Shown here piece after piece: positions 1 through 7,228 of a DNA stretch of 11,274 nt. How positions within the stretch are numbered: position 1 is the stretch's first letter; the number at the start of each line of letters is the position of its first letter. A program made the translations under genes and the position numbers. Source of the DNA: Candidatus Omnitrophota bacterium (GTDB lineage: Bacteria; Omnitrophota; Gorgyraeia; Duberdicusellales; 4484-171); contig JAFGHG010000199.1 in NCBI GenBank assembly GCA_016939345.1, positions 1-11,274 on the forward strand, in the 5' to 3' direction. The notes below the pieces were generated by a model. The model was not told where the DNA came from and did not search any database. It saw nothing but the letters and a program-made list of their open reading frames with translations.

Positions 1-672
1 ATAATGAAGATATACGCTAATTATGGGTTTAATGATTTTATCTTGTGCCTTGGCTACAAAGGAGATGTGATCAAAGCATATTTTTATAATTATGAAATGC
101 TCAACAGCGATTTCACTATAGATATAGGGAAAAAACAAATAGAAACCTATAGCAAGCATTCTGAGGAAAGCTGGAAGGTGACATTGGTTGATACAGGAGA
201 CGATTCATTGAAAGGCTCAAGGCTTAAACAAATAGAAAAATATATCGACGGCCAAACCTTCATGGTTACCTATGGTGACGGCGTAGCAGATTTAAACATC
301 AGCGATTTGATAGCAGCACATAATAAGTTTGGCAAGATTGCCACTGTGACCGGGGTAAAACCTCCCTCTAGGTTCGGCGAGCTTCAGATAAATCAGGATA
401 GCGTCTGTGAATTTAAGGAAAAGCCCCAGGCCAGTAAAGGCATTATTAACGGAGGGTTCTTTGTCTTTAACCGGGGAATCTTTGATTATCTATCATTGGA
501 TAAAAACTGTGATTTAGAAAGAGGCCCTTTAAGCAAACTCGCCAACGACAGCCAGCTATCCTTGTACAACCACAGCGGGCAATGGGCTTGCATGGATACA
601 TATAGGGATATGGTTTATTTAAACAGGCTCTGGCAAGATAACCAAGCTTTTTGGAAGGTGTGGGATAAATAG
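1..672 (+). CDS. rfbF: Glucose-1-phosphate cytidylyltransferase, 5'-partial
   Basis: This enzyme makes CDP-glucose from CTP and glucose-1-phosphate in the cytoplasm, the first step towards CDP-3,6-dideoxyhexoses. The frame is open through the first codon of the window, and the ATG at 4 corresponds to an internal Met of the family (…HIMKIY…), so about 35 residues with the nucleotide-binding GGxGTR loop lie upstream. Counting from that Met, visible family hallmarks are GYKGDVIKAYF (17-27), the sugar/metal-binding TYGDG (89-93), the TVTGVKPPSRFGEL stretch (114-127), INGGFFVF (148-155) and CMDTYRDMVYL (196-206). The implied full length near 258 residues matches RfbF. The TAG stop is followed directly by the ATG of the next gene. 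RfbG and RfbH downstream argue strongly for CTP specificity over a generic sugar-nucleotidyltransferase. Confidence 0.93.
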   Translation: MMKIYANYGFNDFILCLGYKGDVIKAYFYNYEMLNSDFTIDIGKKQIETYSKHSEESWKVTLVDTGDDSLKGSRLKQIEKYIDGQTFMVTYGDGVADLNISDLIAAHNKFGKIATVTGVKPPSRFGELQINQDSVCEFKEKPQASKGIINGGFFVFNRGIFDYLSLDKNCDLERGPLSKLANDSQLSLYNHSGQWACMDTYRDMVYLNRLWQDNQAFWKVWDK

Positions 673-1620
673 ATGCAGCAGGTAAATTCTTTGTTTGTGA
701 CCGGAGCTTGCGGTTTTATCGGCTCACATCTTTTAGCCGAACTTGTTTGCCAAGGCTTTGAAGCGGCGATACTTAAGCTTCCTCAAGAAGACCCCTGGCG
801 CATAAAGCACCTTCTGCCCCGAATAAAAGTATATGAAGCAGATTTAAAAGATACTTTAAAAATAATCGAGGCAGTCTCAGATTTCAGGCCTCAAGCCATT
901 ATTCACCTGGCTGCCCAATATAAGATAAACCATAGATCAGAAGAGGTGCCATTGCTTTTTCAGGCAAACAGCCTGGGAACAGCCAGCATTCTTGAAGCAG
1001 CAAAAGAGACCGGAGTTAAGCACTTTATAAATACCAGTACTTTTTTTGTATATGATAGCAGCAAACAGAGTTTTAAAGAAGAAGGAAGGTTAAAACCTTT
1101 CAATCTTTACGCATTGACTAAAATATGTAGCGAAAAGATTTGTTCTTTCTACTCCCAAGAGTATGGCATCAATTGCCTGACTTTTCGACTTTTCCCTCCC
1201 TATGGACCGGCCGATAACAAACGAAGACTCATTCCTTATCTTATAAGCAGTTTTATAAAAGGAGAGCAGCCTAAATTGACCCAAGGCCTACAGGAGTGGG
1301 ATTTTATTTATGTTCGCGACATAGTCGAAGCCTATATAAAAGCAGTAACAAATTTTAACAGCAGTCCAGGCCATGAGATTTTTAATATCGGAACAGCCAG
1401 GCCGGTCAGGATAAAAGAAATAGTTGAGAAAATACAAGATATCCTTGGAACCAATATAGAGCCTTTATACGGAGCAGTGGCAGATAGAAAAAATGAACTT
1501 ATGTATGTTTGCGCTGACAACAAAAAAGCCCGTAAAATATTATCATGGGAGCCTAAGATCGACATACTCAAAGATGGCTTAGAGCTGACCGTAAACTGGT
1601 ATAGAGAAAATGAGCAGTGA
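673..1620 (+). CDS. Extended-SDR NAD(P)-dependent reductase/epimerase, candidate CDP-3,6-dideoxyhexose synthase
   Basis: This is a 315-residue extended short-chain dehydrogenase. The nucleotide-binding TGxxGFIG is at residues 10-17, an acidic ADL turn at 56-58, HLAAQ at 78-82, the catalytic Thr/Ser strand NTST at 120-123 and the catalytic YxxxK at Y146/K150. The C-terminal half has LTQGLQEWDFIYVRD (202-216) and an RxNELMYxCAD stretch. From memory, both resemble Salmonella paratose synthase (RfbS: LTSGLQQRDFLY, RVNELMYSCAD). By family and by position between RfbF and the cupin epimerase, it probably performs the last NAD(P)H-dependent 4-keto reduction (paratose/abequose synthase or AscF-like). 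A 2- or 4-epimerase role is the alternative, since similar motifs occur in SDR epimerases. It starts directly after the rfbF stop and overlaps the next gene by 11 nt. Confidence 0.85.
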   Translation: MQQVNSLFVTGACGFIGSHLLAELVCQGFEAAILKLPQEDPWRIKHLLPRIKVYEADLKDTLKIIEAVSDFRPQAIIHLAAQYKINHRSEEVPLLFQANSLGTASILEAAKETGVKHFINTSTFFVYDSSKQSFKEEGRLKPFNLYALTKICSEKICSFYSQEYGINCLTFRLFPPYGPADNKRRLIPYLISSFIKGEQPKLTQGLQEWDFIYVRDIVEAYIKAVTNFNSSPGHEIFNIGTARPVRIKEIVEKIQDILGTNIEPLYGAVADRKNELMYVCADNKKARKILSWEPKIDILKDGLELTVNWYRENEQ

Positions 1621-2071
1621 GCAGATAGAAGGCGTAGTAATAAAGGAGCTAAGAAAGATCTCTGACGAAAGGGGCTGCATATTTCATATGCTCAGGCGGG
1701 ATGAACCTGAGTTTGAGGAATTCGGCGAGATATATTTTTCTATGGTGAAGCCCGGAGCTGTCAAGGCCTGGCACCTTCACAAGCAGATGATTTTAAACTA
1801 TGCAGTCATATGCGGAGATATAAAGCTGGTGCTTTATGATGATAGAACAGTTTCTTCAACCAAGGGAAAAGTATTTGAGTTAGAAACCGGCGAAAACAAT
1901 TATTGCCTTATCAAGATTCCTCCCGGGATCTGGAATGGATTTTGCGGTCTAGGAAACAAGCCTTCAATCGTAGCTAACTGCGCAAGCCTTGCTCATGACC
2001 CTAATGAAATTATACGCATAGACCCTTATAGCAATCAAATACCTTATAAATGGCAAAAAAGCAATGGATAA
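1610..2071 (+). CDS. RmlC-like cupin, dTDP-4-dehydrorhamnose 3,5-epimerase family; candidate CDP-sugar 5-epimerase
   Basis: This is a 153-residue single-domain cupin of the dTDP-sugar epimerase superfamily, shorter than classical RmlC (about 180). The active-site strand is AWHLHK (residues 53-58, with H55, H57 and K58). It is followed by GDIKLVLYDDR (69-79), IPPGIWNGF (103-111) and a C-terminal IPYKW (144-148) that is usual in this short subgroup. In the ascarylose pathway an RmlC-like protein (AscE) inverts C5 of the 4-keto-3,6-dideoxy intermediate, and its place in this cluster makes that role likely; C3/C5 epimerisation of a 6-deoxy-4-keto sugar is the alternative. The ATG lies 11 nt inside the preceding gene with little Shine-Dalgarno signal, so translational coupling is likely. 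The stop overlaps rfbG by 8 nt. Confidence 0.85.
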   Translation: MSSEQIEGVVIKELRKISDERGCIFHMLRRDEPEFEEFGEIYFSMVKPGAVKAWHLHKQMILNYAVICGDIKLVLYDDRTVSSTKGKVFELETGENNYCLIKIPPGIWNGFCGLGNKPSIVANCASLAHDPNEIIRIDPYSNQIPYKWQKSNG

Positions 2072-3158
2072 CCAGAAGCTTAGCAGTTTTTACAAGAATA
2101 AAAAAATATTGGTGACCGGCCACACTGGTTTTAAAGGAAGCTGGCTTACCATGCTTTTAAAATATCTGGGGGCAGAGGTGGCGGGTTATTCTCTGGAGCC
2201 CGCAACCACACCAAGTCTTTTTAGGGTTCTGGGATTGAACGGCAATGTTAAAAATTATTTTTCAGACATAAGAGATTTTGAAACAGTAAAAAGCGTTTTT
2301 GAAAAGGAAAAGCCCGAGATTGTCTTTCACCTGGCTGCTCAGCCTCTGGTCAGAGACAGCTATGACGACCCGTTATATACTTTTCAGACCAATATTTTAG
2401 GAACAGCAAATATTTTGGAAGCTATTAGGCTGTCTGAACAAACAAAGACAGCTGTGATGGTTACTACAGATAAGGTTTATGAAAACAAGGAGAGCTCGGC
2501 TGCTTACAAAGAAGGTGACGAACTCGGAGGACACGACCCCTACAGCACTTCAAAAGCCTGTGCAGAGTTCGTTGTTCGCTGTTATAACCGGTCTTTTTTC
2601 CAGGACCGCACTGTTTACCGCCAGCCAAAATCTTTTGTGGCCTCAGCCCGCTCAGGCAATGTCATAGGCGGAGGAGACTGGTCCAAAGACAGACTGGTTC
2701 CGGATATAGTAAGAGCAGTTTACGAAAGACAGGAAAAAGTTCTGCTAAGAAACCCGGCTTCTATACGGCCTTGGCAGTTTGTGCTTGAGCCTTTATTAGG
2801 TTATCTGCTTTTAGCCAGAAAGCTTTTCCATAAGGAAGCCTCATTTATAGGAGCCTGGAATTTTTCTCCCGAGTCTGGCAACTTCATTCAGGTTGAAGAA
2901 ATGACCAAAAGAGCCTTTATCCTTCTCGGCAAAGGAGAATACGCCATCAAAGAGGATAAAAGTAAATATGAGACTTCTGTTTTAAAATTAGATTCCCAGA
3001 GGGCCAAGAAAGAACTTGGCTGCAAAGCAGTATTGAGCCTTCATGAGACGCTCTCTTGGACTTTCCAATGGTATAAAGACTTCTATCTAAGTAAAGATAT
3101 GGGCGAGCTTACCAAAGAACAGATAAAAGCATTTCTTACTAAAGCCGGGTATGGATAA
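2064..3158 (+). CDS. rfbG: CDP-glucose 4,6-dehydratase
   Basis: RfbG converts CDP-glucose to CDP-4-keto-6-deoxyglucose with tightly bound NAD. The 364-residue length is normal for the family. The Rossmann motif reads VTGHTGFKGSWL (17-28), the form typical of CDP-glucose dehydratase. Further marks are HLAAQPLV (89-96), the catalytic strand VTTDKVYEN (133-141), Y160-STS-K164 as YxxxK, SARSGNVIGGGDWSKDR (194-210), LVPDI (211-215) and IRPWQFVLEPL (234-244). It acts directly after RfbF and supplies the substrate of RfbH. Both its junctions are the same 8-nt overlap ATGGATAA (start of the downstream gene, stop of the upstream one), which implies coupled translation of cupin, rfbG and rfbH. Confidence 0.96.
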   Translation: MDNQKLSSFYKNKKILVTGHTGFKGSWLTMLLKYLGAEVAGYSLEPATTPSLFRVLGLNGNVKNYFSDIRDFETVKSVFEKEKPEIVFHLAAQPLVRDSYDDPLYTFQTNILGTANILEAIRLSEQTKTAVMVTTDKVYENKESSAAYKEGDELGGHDPYSTSKACAEFVVRCYNRSFFQDRTVYRQPKSFVASARSGNVIGGGDWSKDRLVPDIVRAVYERQEKVLLRNPASIRPWQFVLEPLLGYLLLARKLFHKEASFIGAWNFSPESGNFIQVEEMTKRAFILLGKGEYAIKEDKSKYETSVLKLDSQRAKKELGCKAVLSLHETLSWTFQWYKDFYLSKDMGELTKEQIKAFLTKAGYG

Positions 3159-4452
3159 GATTAAAAATAAAATATTGCAATTAAGCGAAATATATTTTCG
3201 CCAAACTTCAAGTAAAACTAAAAATGCGAGACTTGCGGCCTCAGTAAAATCTTTTGACCACCAAGAGCTTAAAAATATTATTTCTTGCGCCCTTGAGGGC
3301 TGGTGGACCGAGGGTGTATGGAATGAAAAGTTTCAGGAGCAGATAAAAGACTTTCTAAAAGTAAAATACGCCTTGACTGTTAATTCCGGCTCATCTGCTA
3401 ATCTTCTGTCTTTAATGGCCTTGGCCTCCCCCAGCTTAAAGGATAGAAGAATAAAAGCAGGAGATGAAGTTATCACAGCTGCTTGTGCCTTTCCTACAAC
3501 CGTAAACCCAATACTGCAAATCAAAGCTGTACCGGTTTTTATTGATCTTGAATTAGGCACTTATGTTATCAGACCCGAAGACCTTCTCAGGGCCATATCC
3601 AAACGGACCAAGGTTGTTTTTCTGGCTCATACCCTGGGCAACCCCTTTGACCTCGATCAGGTTAGAGACATCTGTAAGAAGAACAGGATTTGGCTTATTG
3701 AGGATAACTGTGATGCTTTGGGAAGCAGTTTTAAAGGAAAAGCCACCGGTTCTTTTGCTGATCTTTCAACCCTAAGTTTTTATCCAGCCCACCAGATAAC
3801 AACGGCCGAAGGCGGGGCCGTTGTTACAAACAATCAGGTTCTTTATAAGATTGTAAGGTCTTTAAGGGACTGGGGCAGGCATTGCTGGTGTCCTACCGGA
3901 AAAGACAATACCTGCCGCAGGCGTTACAGCTGGAAACTTGGCAAGCTTCCTTTTGGATATGACCATAAGTATATCTATTCAGAGTTAGGTTATAATTTGA
4001 AGATGACTGATCTGCAGTCAGCCATCGGAGTGGCCCAGATGAAAAAACTCAAAATCTTTATTAAAAAAAGGAAAAAGAATTTTAGTTATCTGCTTAAAGA
4101 GATGAGGCAATTCGAGGATTACTTTATCCTGCCAAAACCTGCGCCTTACTCAGATCCTTGTTGGTTTGGTTTCATTTTGACCATAAGAGACAAAAGAATA
4201 GAACGCAACCCCTTGCTAAAATTCCTTGATAAAAATAATATTGGCACCAGACTTTTATTTGCCGGAAATATTACACGGCAGCCCTACTTTATAAATCATA
4301 GGCCAAAATACAGGACAGCAGGAAACTTAAAAAATTCAGACAAGATAACCAAGGATACTTTTTGGATAGGGCTTCATCCCGGGCTAACCCCCGAAATGCT
4401 TAAGAAAACAGTCAAGGCTTTTAAAAACTTTCTGCAAAGCAAAAAAAGTTAA
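3151..4452 (+). CDS. rfbH: CDP-4-keto-6-deoxyglucose 3-dehydratase (E1), PMP- and [2Fe-2S]-dependent
   Basis: RfbH removes the C3 hydroxyl of CDP-4-keto-6-deoxyglucose, using pyridoxamine phosphate and electrons delivered through an iron-sulfur cluster. The 433-residue protein has an aminotransferase fold I core: NSGSSAN (78-84), IEDNCDALGS with cofactor-binding D185 (183-192), and FYPAHQITTAEGG (210-222). H214 stands where true aminotransferases carry the Schiff-base lysine, the diagnostic E1 substitution. Cysteines C187, C245, C247 and C255 fit exactly the unusual C-X57-C-X1-C-X7-C cluster motif described for Yersinia E1. The tail of the domain, SELGYNLKMTDLQSAIG (277-293), is also canonical. 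The enzyme should be active, but its dedicated reductase E3 (RfbI/AscD) is not encoded in this window. Confidence 0.96.
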   Translation: MDKIKNKILQLSEIYFRQTSSKTKNARLAASVKSFDHQELKNIISCALEGWWTEGVWNEKFQEQIKDFLKVKYALTVNSGSSANLLSLMALASPSLKDRRIKAGDEVITAACAFPTTVNPILQIKAVPVFIDLELGTYVIRPEDLLRAISKRTKVVFLAHTLGNPFDLDQVRDICKKNRIWLIEDNCDALGSSFKGKATGSFADLSTLSFYPAHQITTAEGGAVVTNNQVLYKIVRSLRDWGRHCWCPTGKDNTCRRRYSWKLGKLPFGYDHKYIYSELGYNLKMTDLQSAIGVAQMKKLKIFIKKRKKNFSYLLKEMRQFEDYFILPKPAPYSDPCWFGFILTIRDKRIERNPLLKFLDKNNIGTRLLFAGNITRQPYFINHRPKYRTAGNLKNSDKITKDTFWIGLHPGLTPEMLKKTVKAFKNFLQSKKS

Positions 4453-4463
4453 TTTTTAAAGAA

Positions 4464-5336
4464 ATGCCTAAGACCGGTCAAGTTAAAAACGTAGCCATAG
4501 TTGTTCCGGTTCACATCAGCAAGCTTAGTGAAGATGAAAAAATTTCTTTAAAGCACCTTAACCGTTACCTTGGGCATTATGATAGGTATCTGGTTATGCC
4601 CGATAAAGTTGAATTTGCATTGGAAGGTTTTAAGACAATAAAATTTCCTAAAAATATGTACGGAAAATATAAAATGTACAATAAGCGCCTTTTATCCAAA
4701 AGATTCTTCCAGTCTTTTTTATCTTATGAGTATATATTGATATACCACCTTGATTGTCTTGTATTTTCCGATCAGCTTTTATTCTGGTGCAATAAAGGAT
4801 ATGACTACATAGGCGCCCCTTGGCCTGTCAACTGGATTCACCTCTTGGGCCCTCTGGGCCGTTATACCTTGATCGATTATGAAGCCGTGGGTAATGGCGG
4901 CTTTTCTTTGCGAAAGGTCAAATCAGCTCTTTTAGTGCTAGAGGCTTACCATAGGCCTTTGAATTTACTCAAATTAAATTTACTGATGTTTATACGTCTG
5001 GTTATCAGGTTAATAAAGAGCCTTAAGCTTGCCCTTTCTTATCTTTTCAGCAGTAAATCCCTTAAGAATAAGACGGAAAAAGGAACAAGTTTTTTAAAAA
5101 CCATTTTCGAGATCGAAAATTATAGTTACAGCAGGAATGAAGATGTTTTCTGGTCTTTCGAAGCCAAGAAATTTTACCCTGATTTTAAGATCGCCAAGCC
5201 CGAAGAAGCTATTTCTTTTTCTTTTGAAACCCGGCCCAGAGATTATTTTAAAAGAAACAACAATAAGTTACCTTTTGGTTGTCATGGCTGGACCAAATTC
5301 GACCGTGATTTCTGGCAGGAATTCCTTCTTATGTAA
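4464..5336 (+). CDS. DUF5672 family protein, probable glycosyltransferase
   Basis: This 290-residue protein has the recognisable DUF5672 signature: N-terminal IVVPVHISKLSEDEKISL (12-29), YEYILIYHLDCLVFSDQL (88-105) with an acidic D97/D103 pair on a hydrophobic strand, YDYIGAPW (113-120), VGNGGFSLR (142-150), NEDVFW (225-230), FSFETRP (252-258) and LPFGCHGW (269-276). The family is regarded as glycosyltransferase-like and is often found in surface-polysaccharide loci; donor and acceptor are unknown. A hydrophobic, lysine/arginine-rich insert (about 164-200) between the GNGGFSLR and NEDVFW blocks could bind the membrane face. It starts 11 nt after rfbH, so it probably transfers the dideoxyhexose or a neighbouring sugar. 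That role is inferred from context only. Confidence 0.8.
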   Translation: MPKTGQVKNVAIVVPVHISKLSEDEKISLKHLNRYLGHYDRYLVMPDKVEFALEGFKTIKFPKNMYGKYKMYNKRLLSKRFFQSFLSYEYILIYHLDCLVFSDQLLFWCNKGYDYIGAPWPVNWIHLLGPLGRYTLIDYEAVGNGGFSLRKVKSALLVLEAYHRPLNLLKLNLLMFIRLVIRLIKSLKLALSYLFSSKSLKNKTEKGTSFLKTIFEIENYSYSRNEDVFWSFEAKKFYPDFKIAKPEEAISFSFETRPRDYFKRNNNKLPFGCHGWTKFDRDFWQEFLLM

Positions 5337-5355
5337 GCTTTACCCCTTATAAACC

Positions 5356-7176
5356 ATGAGGCTTTCCAATTGTTCTGTAGCCGCCACTAAAAAATTTCTT
5401 CAGCGCTCACCAGGGCCTTTTGTATTTTTGGACACCCTTATTTTTGATAAACGGCACCGTCATTCGTTTTTATTTGATGATTTTGAAGATATCATCGAAT
5501 TCAAAAGCCGGGACGACCCAGGAGTTTTTTTTCAAAAAATAGAAGCCTGGCTGCAAAGGGGCTACTGGCTGGCCGGATTCTTTGAATATGAGTTCGGATA
5601 TTGTCTTGAGCCGGCCTTAGATAACTTAAGACCAAAAAGAAATAAAGTCTTGGCCTGGCTAGGTGTTTCTAAATCGCCAAAAGTTTATAGTAGGCAAAAA
5701 GGCATTTTTTCTTATTCAGAACAGAGGCAGAGGCCTTTAATAAAAAATATAAAAGCTGATATAAGTCAAACTGAGTACAGGAAAAATATCGCTAAAATCA
5801 AACAATACCTTGAACTAGGATTAACCTATCAGGTCAATTACACTTTTAAATTAAAATTCGATTTAATCGCCGACTTTTACGACCTTTACGCCAGGCTTTG
5901 CTTTTCTCAGCCGACTTCTTATGCTGCTCTGATCAATACAGGGTTAAAACAGATAATTTCTTTATCCCCAGAGCTCTTTTTTGATATCAATAAATACCGC
6001 ATAACTGTCCGGCCGATGAAAGGCACCATTAAAAGAGGCATTACTCCGGAAGAAGACCTGATAGTCAGAGAAAGCCTAAGAAACAGCTTAAAGGCCAAAT
6101 CCGAAAACATTATGATCGTAGATTTGCTTAGAAATGATCTAGGGAAAGTTTCGTCTAAAGTCTTGGTGAACAGGTTATTCGAGATCGAAAGATACAGGAC
6201 GCTCTATCAGATGACCTCGACCATAGAAGCCAGATTGAAAAAAGGAGTTTCCTTGAATAGTATTTTTTCGGCAATTTTCCCCTCCGGTTCTGTTACCGGG
6301 GCCCCGAAGATAAGGACAATGAAGATAATAAAGGAACTGGAAAAAGGCTCAAGAGGCATTTATACGGGAAGCATAGGTTATTTTTCCCCTGAAAAAAAGG
6401 CCTGCTTTAATGTTGCAATAAGGACAGTAGAGCTTATAGGCAAAAAGGGCCAGATGGGCATAGGCGGAGGTATAGTCTATGATTCCGTTGACAAAGACGA
6501 ATACAGGGAAGCCCTGCTTAAGGCCAGTTTTTTTATAAAAAAAGAAGAAGATTTTAGTCTGGTTGAAACTCTGCTTTTTAAAAAAGGCGATTTTATATAT
6601 TTGAAAGAGCACATAGCTAGATTAAAAAAATCAGCCGAATTTTTTTCCATACCTTTTGATATAAAAGCTCTAAGTCGCCAGCTGAAAAATTTAAAACTCC
6701 AAAAGAATAAGATTTTAAAAATCAGAGTTTCTATGGATGCGCTCGGTGGTTTTAAAGTCGAAATCCAGGATTTCGAACCTTGGCCGCATAAAATAAAAGT
6801 AAAGATAAGCAGCAAAAAAATAGACCCCAGAAATTCTTTTTTATACCACAAAACAAACCAGCGAGATTTATACGATGAGGAAATAAAAACTGCTCAAAAA
6901 GAAGGTTTTTCTGAAGTTATTTTTTTTAATCTTAATCAGGAGTTGACCGAAGGCTCCTTTACCAATATATTTATCGCCGAAGGCCCTATGCTTTATACAC
7001 CGTTCAAGGAGTCAGGACTTCTTCCCGGTATCCTAAGGCAGGACCTTTTAAAAAAAGGAAAGGCAAAAGAAAAAAAACTTATTCATAAAGATCTGACTAA
7101 GGCTGATAAAATTTATGTCGGCAATTCAGTCCGGGGTCTTGTAGAAGCCCAGATAGTAAGAGGTAAACATAGATAA
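5356..7176 (+). CDS. pabBC: Fused aminodeoxychorismate synthase component I / aminodeoxychorismate lyase (PabB-PabC)
   Basis: One 606-residue polypeptide carries two consecutive steps of p-aminobenzoate (folate) synthesis. The chorismate-binding domain covers about 120-395: RPMKGT with K222, the lysine form typical of PabB where anthranilate synthase has alanine, MIVDLLRNDLGKV (252-264), FPSGSVTGAPK (308-318) and a GGGI…EYREALLKA end. The class IV aminotransferase-fold PabC domain covers about 400-606: LVETLLF, the HIARLKKSAEFF helix, YHKTNQRDLYD with the PLP lysine K499, EGSFTNIF (from 532) and SGLLPGILRQDLL. A short N-terminal part (1-100) is the reduced PabB N-region. No pabA glutaminase is present here, so amination must use ammonia or a PabA encoded elsewhere. 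It starts 19 nt after the DUF5672 gene with no clear Shine-Dalgarno. Confidence 0.94.
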   Translation: MRLSNCSVAATKKFLQRSPGPFVFLDTLIFDKRHRHSFLFDDFEDIIEFKSRDDPGVFFQKIEAWLQRGYWLAGFFEYEFGYCLEPALDNLRPKRNKVLAWLGVSKSPKVYSRQKGIFSYSEQRQRPLIKNIKADISQTEYRKNIAKIKQYLELGLTYQVNYTFKLKFDLIADFYDLYARLCFSQPTSYAALINTGLKQIISLSPELFFDINKYRITVRPMKGTIKRGITPEEDLIVRESLRNSLKAKSENIMIVDLLRNDLGKVSSKVLVNRLFEIERYRTLYQMTSTIEARLKKGVSLNSIFSAIFPSGSVTGAPKIRTMKIIKELEKGSRGIYTGSIGYFSPEKKACFNVAIRTVELIGKKGQMGIGGGIVYDSVDKDEYREALLKASFFIKKEEDFSLVETLLFKKGDFIYLKEHIARLKKSAEFFSIPFDIKALSRQLKNLKLQKNKILKIRVSMDALGGFKVEIQDFEPWPHKIKVKISSKKIDPRNSFLYHKTNQRDLYDEEIKTAQKEGFSEVIFFNLNQELTEGSFTNIFIAEGPMLYTPFKESGLLPGILRQDLLKKGKAKEKKLIHKDLTKADKIYVGNSVRGLVEAQIVRGKHR

Positions 7177-7228
7177 AGTCAATAAAAAAAGTTTATAAAA
7201 CCAATAGGCTCTGTTAAAATGTAGGACC

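Noticed and set aside
6477..6851. 124-codon minus-strand open frame within pabBC
   Set aside because: It lies wholly inside a well-supported gene on the other strand, and its translation shows no family features; it is a shadow of the AT-rich coding sequence.
7192..7220. Promoter-like tttata – 17 nt – taaaat before pyrK
   Set aside because: In AT-rich DNA such a match is expected by chance, and it would start transcription only a few nt before the ATG, giving an almost leaderless message.
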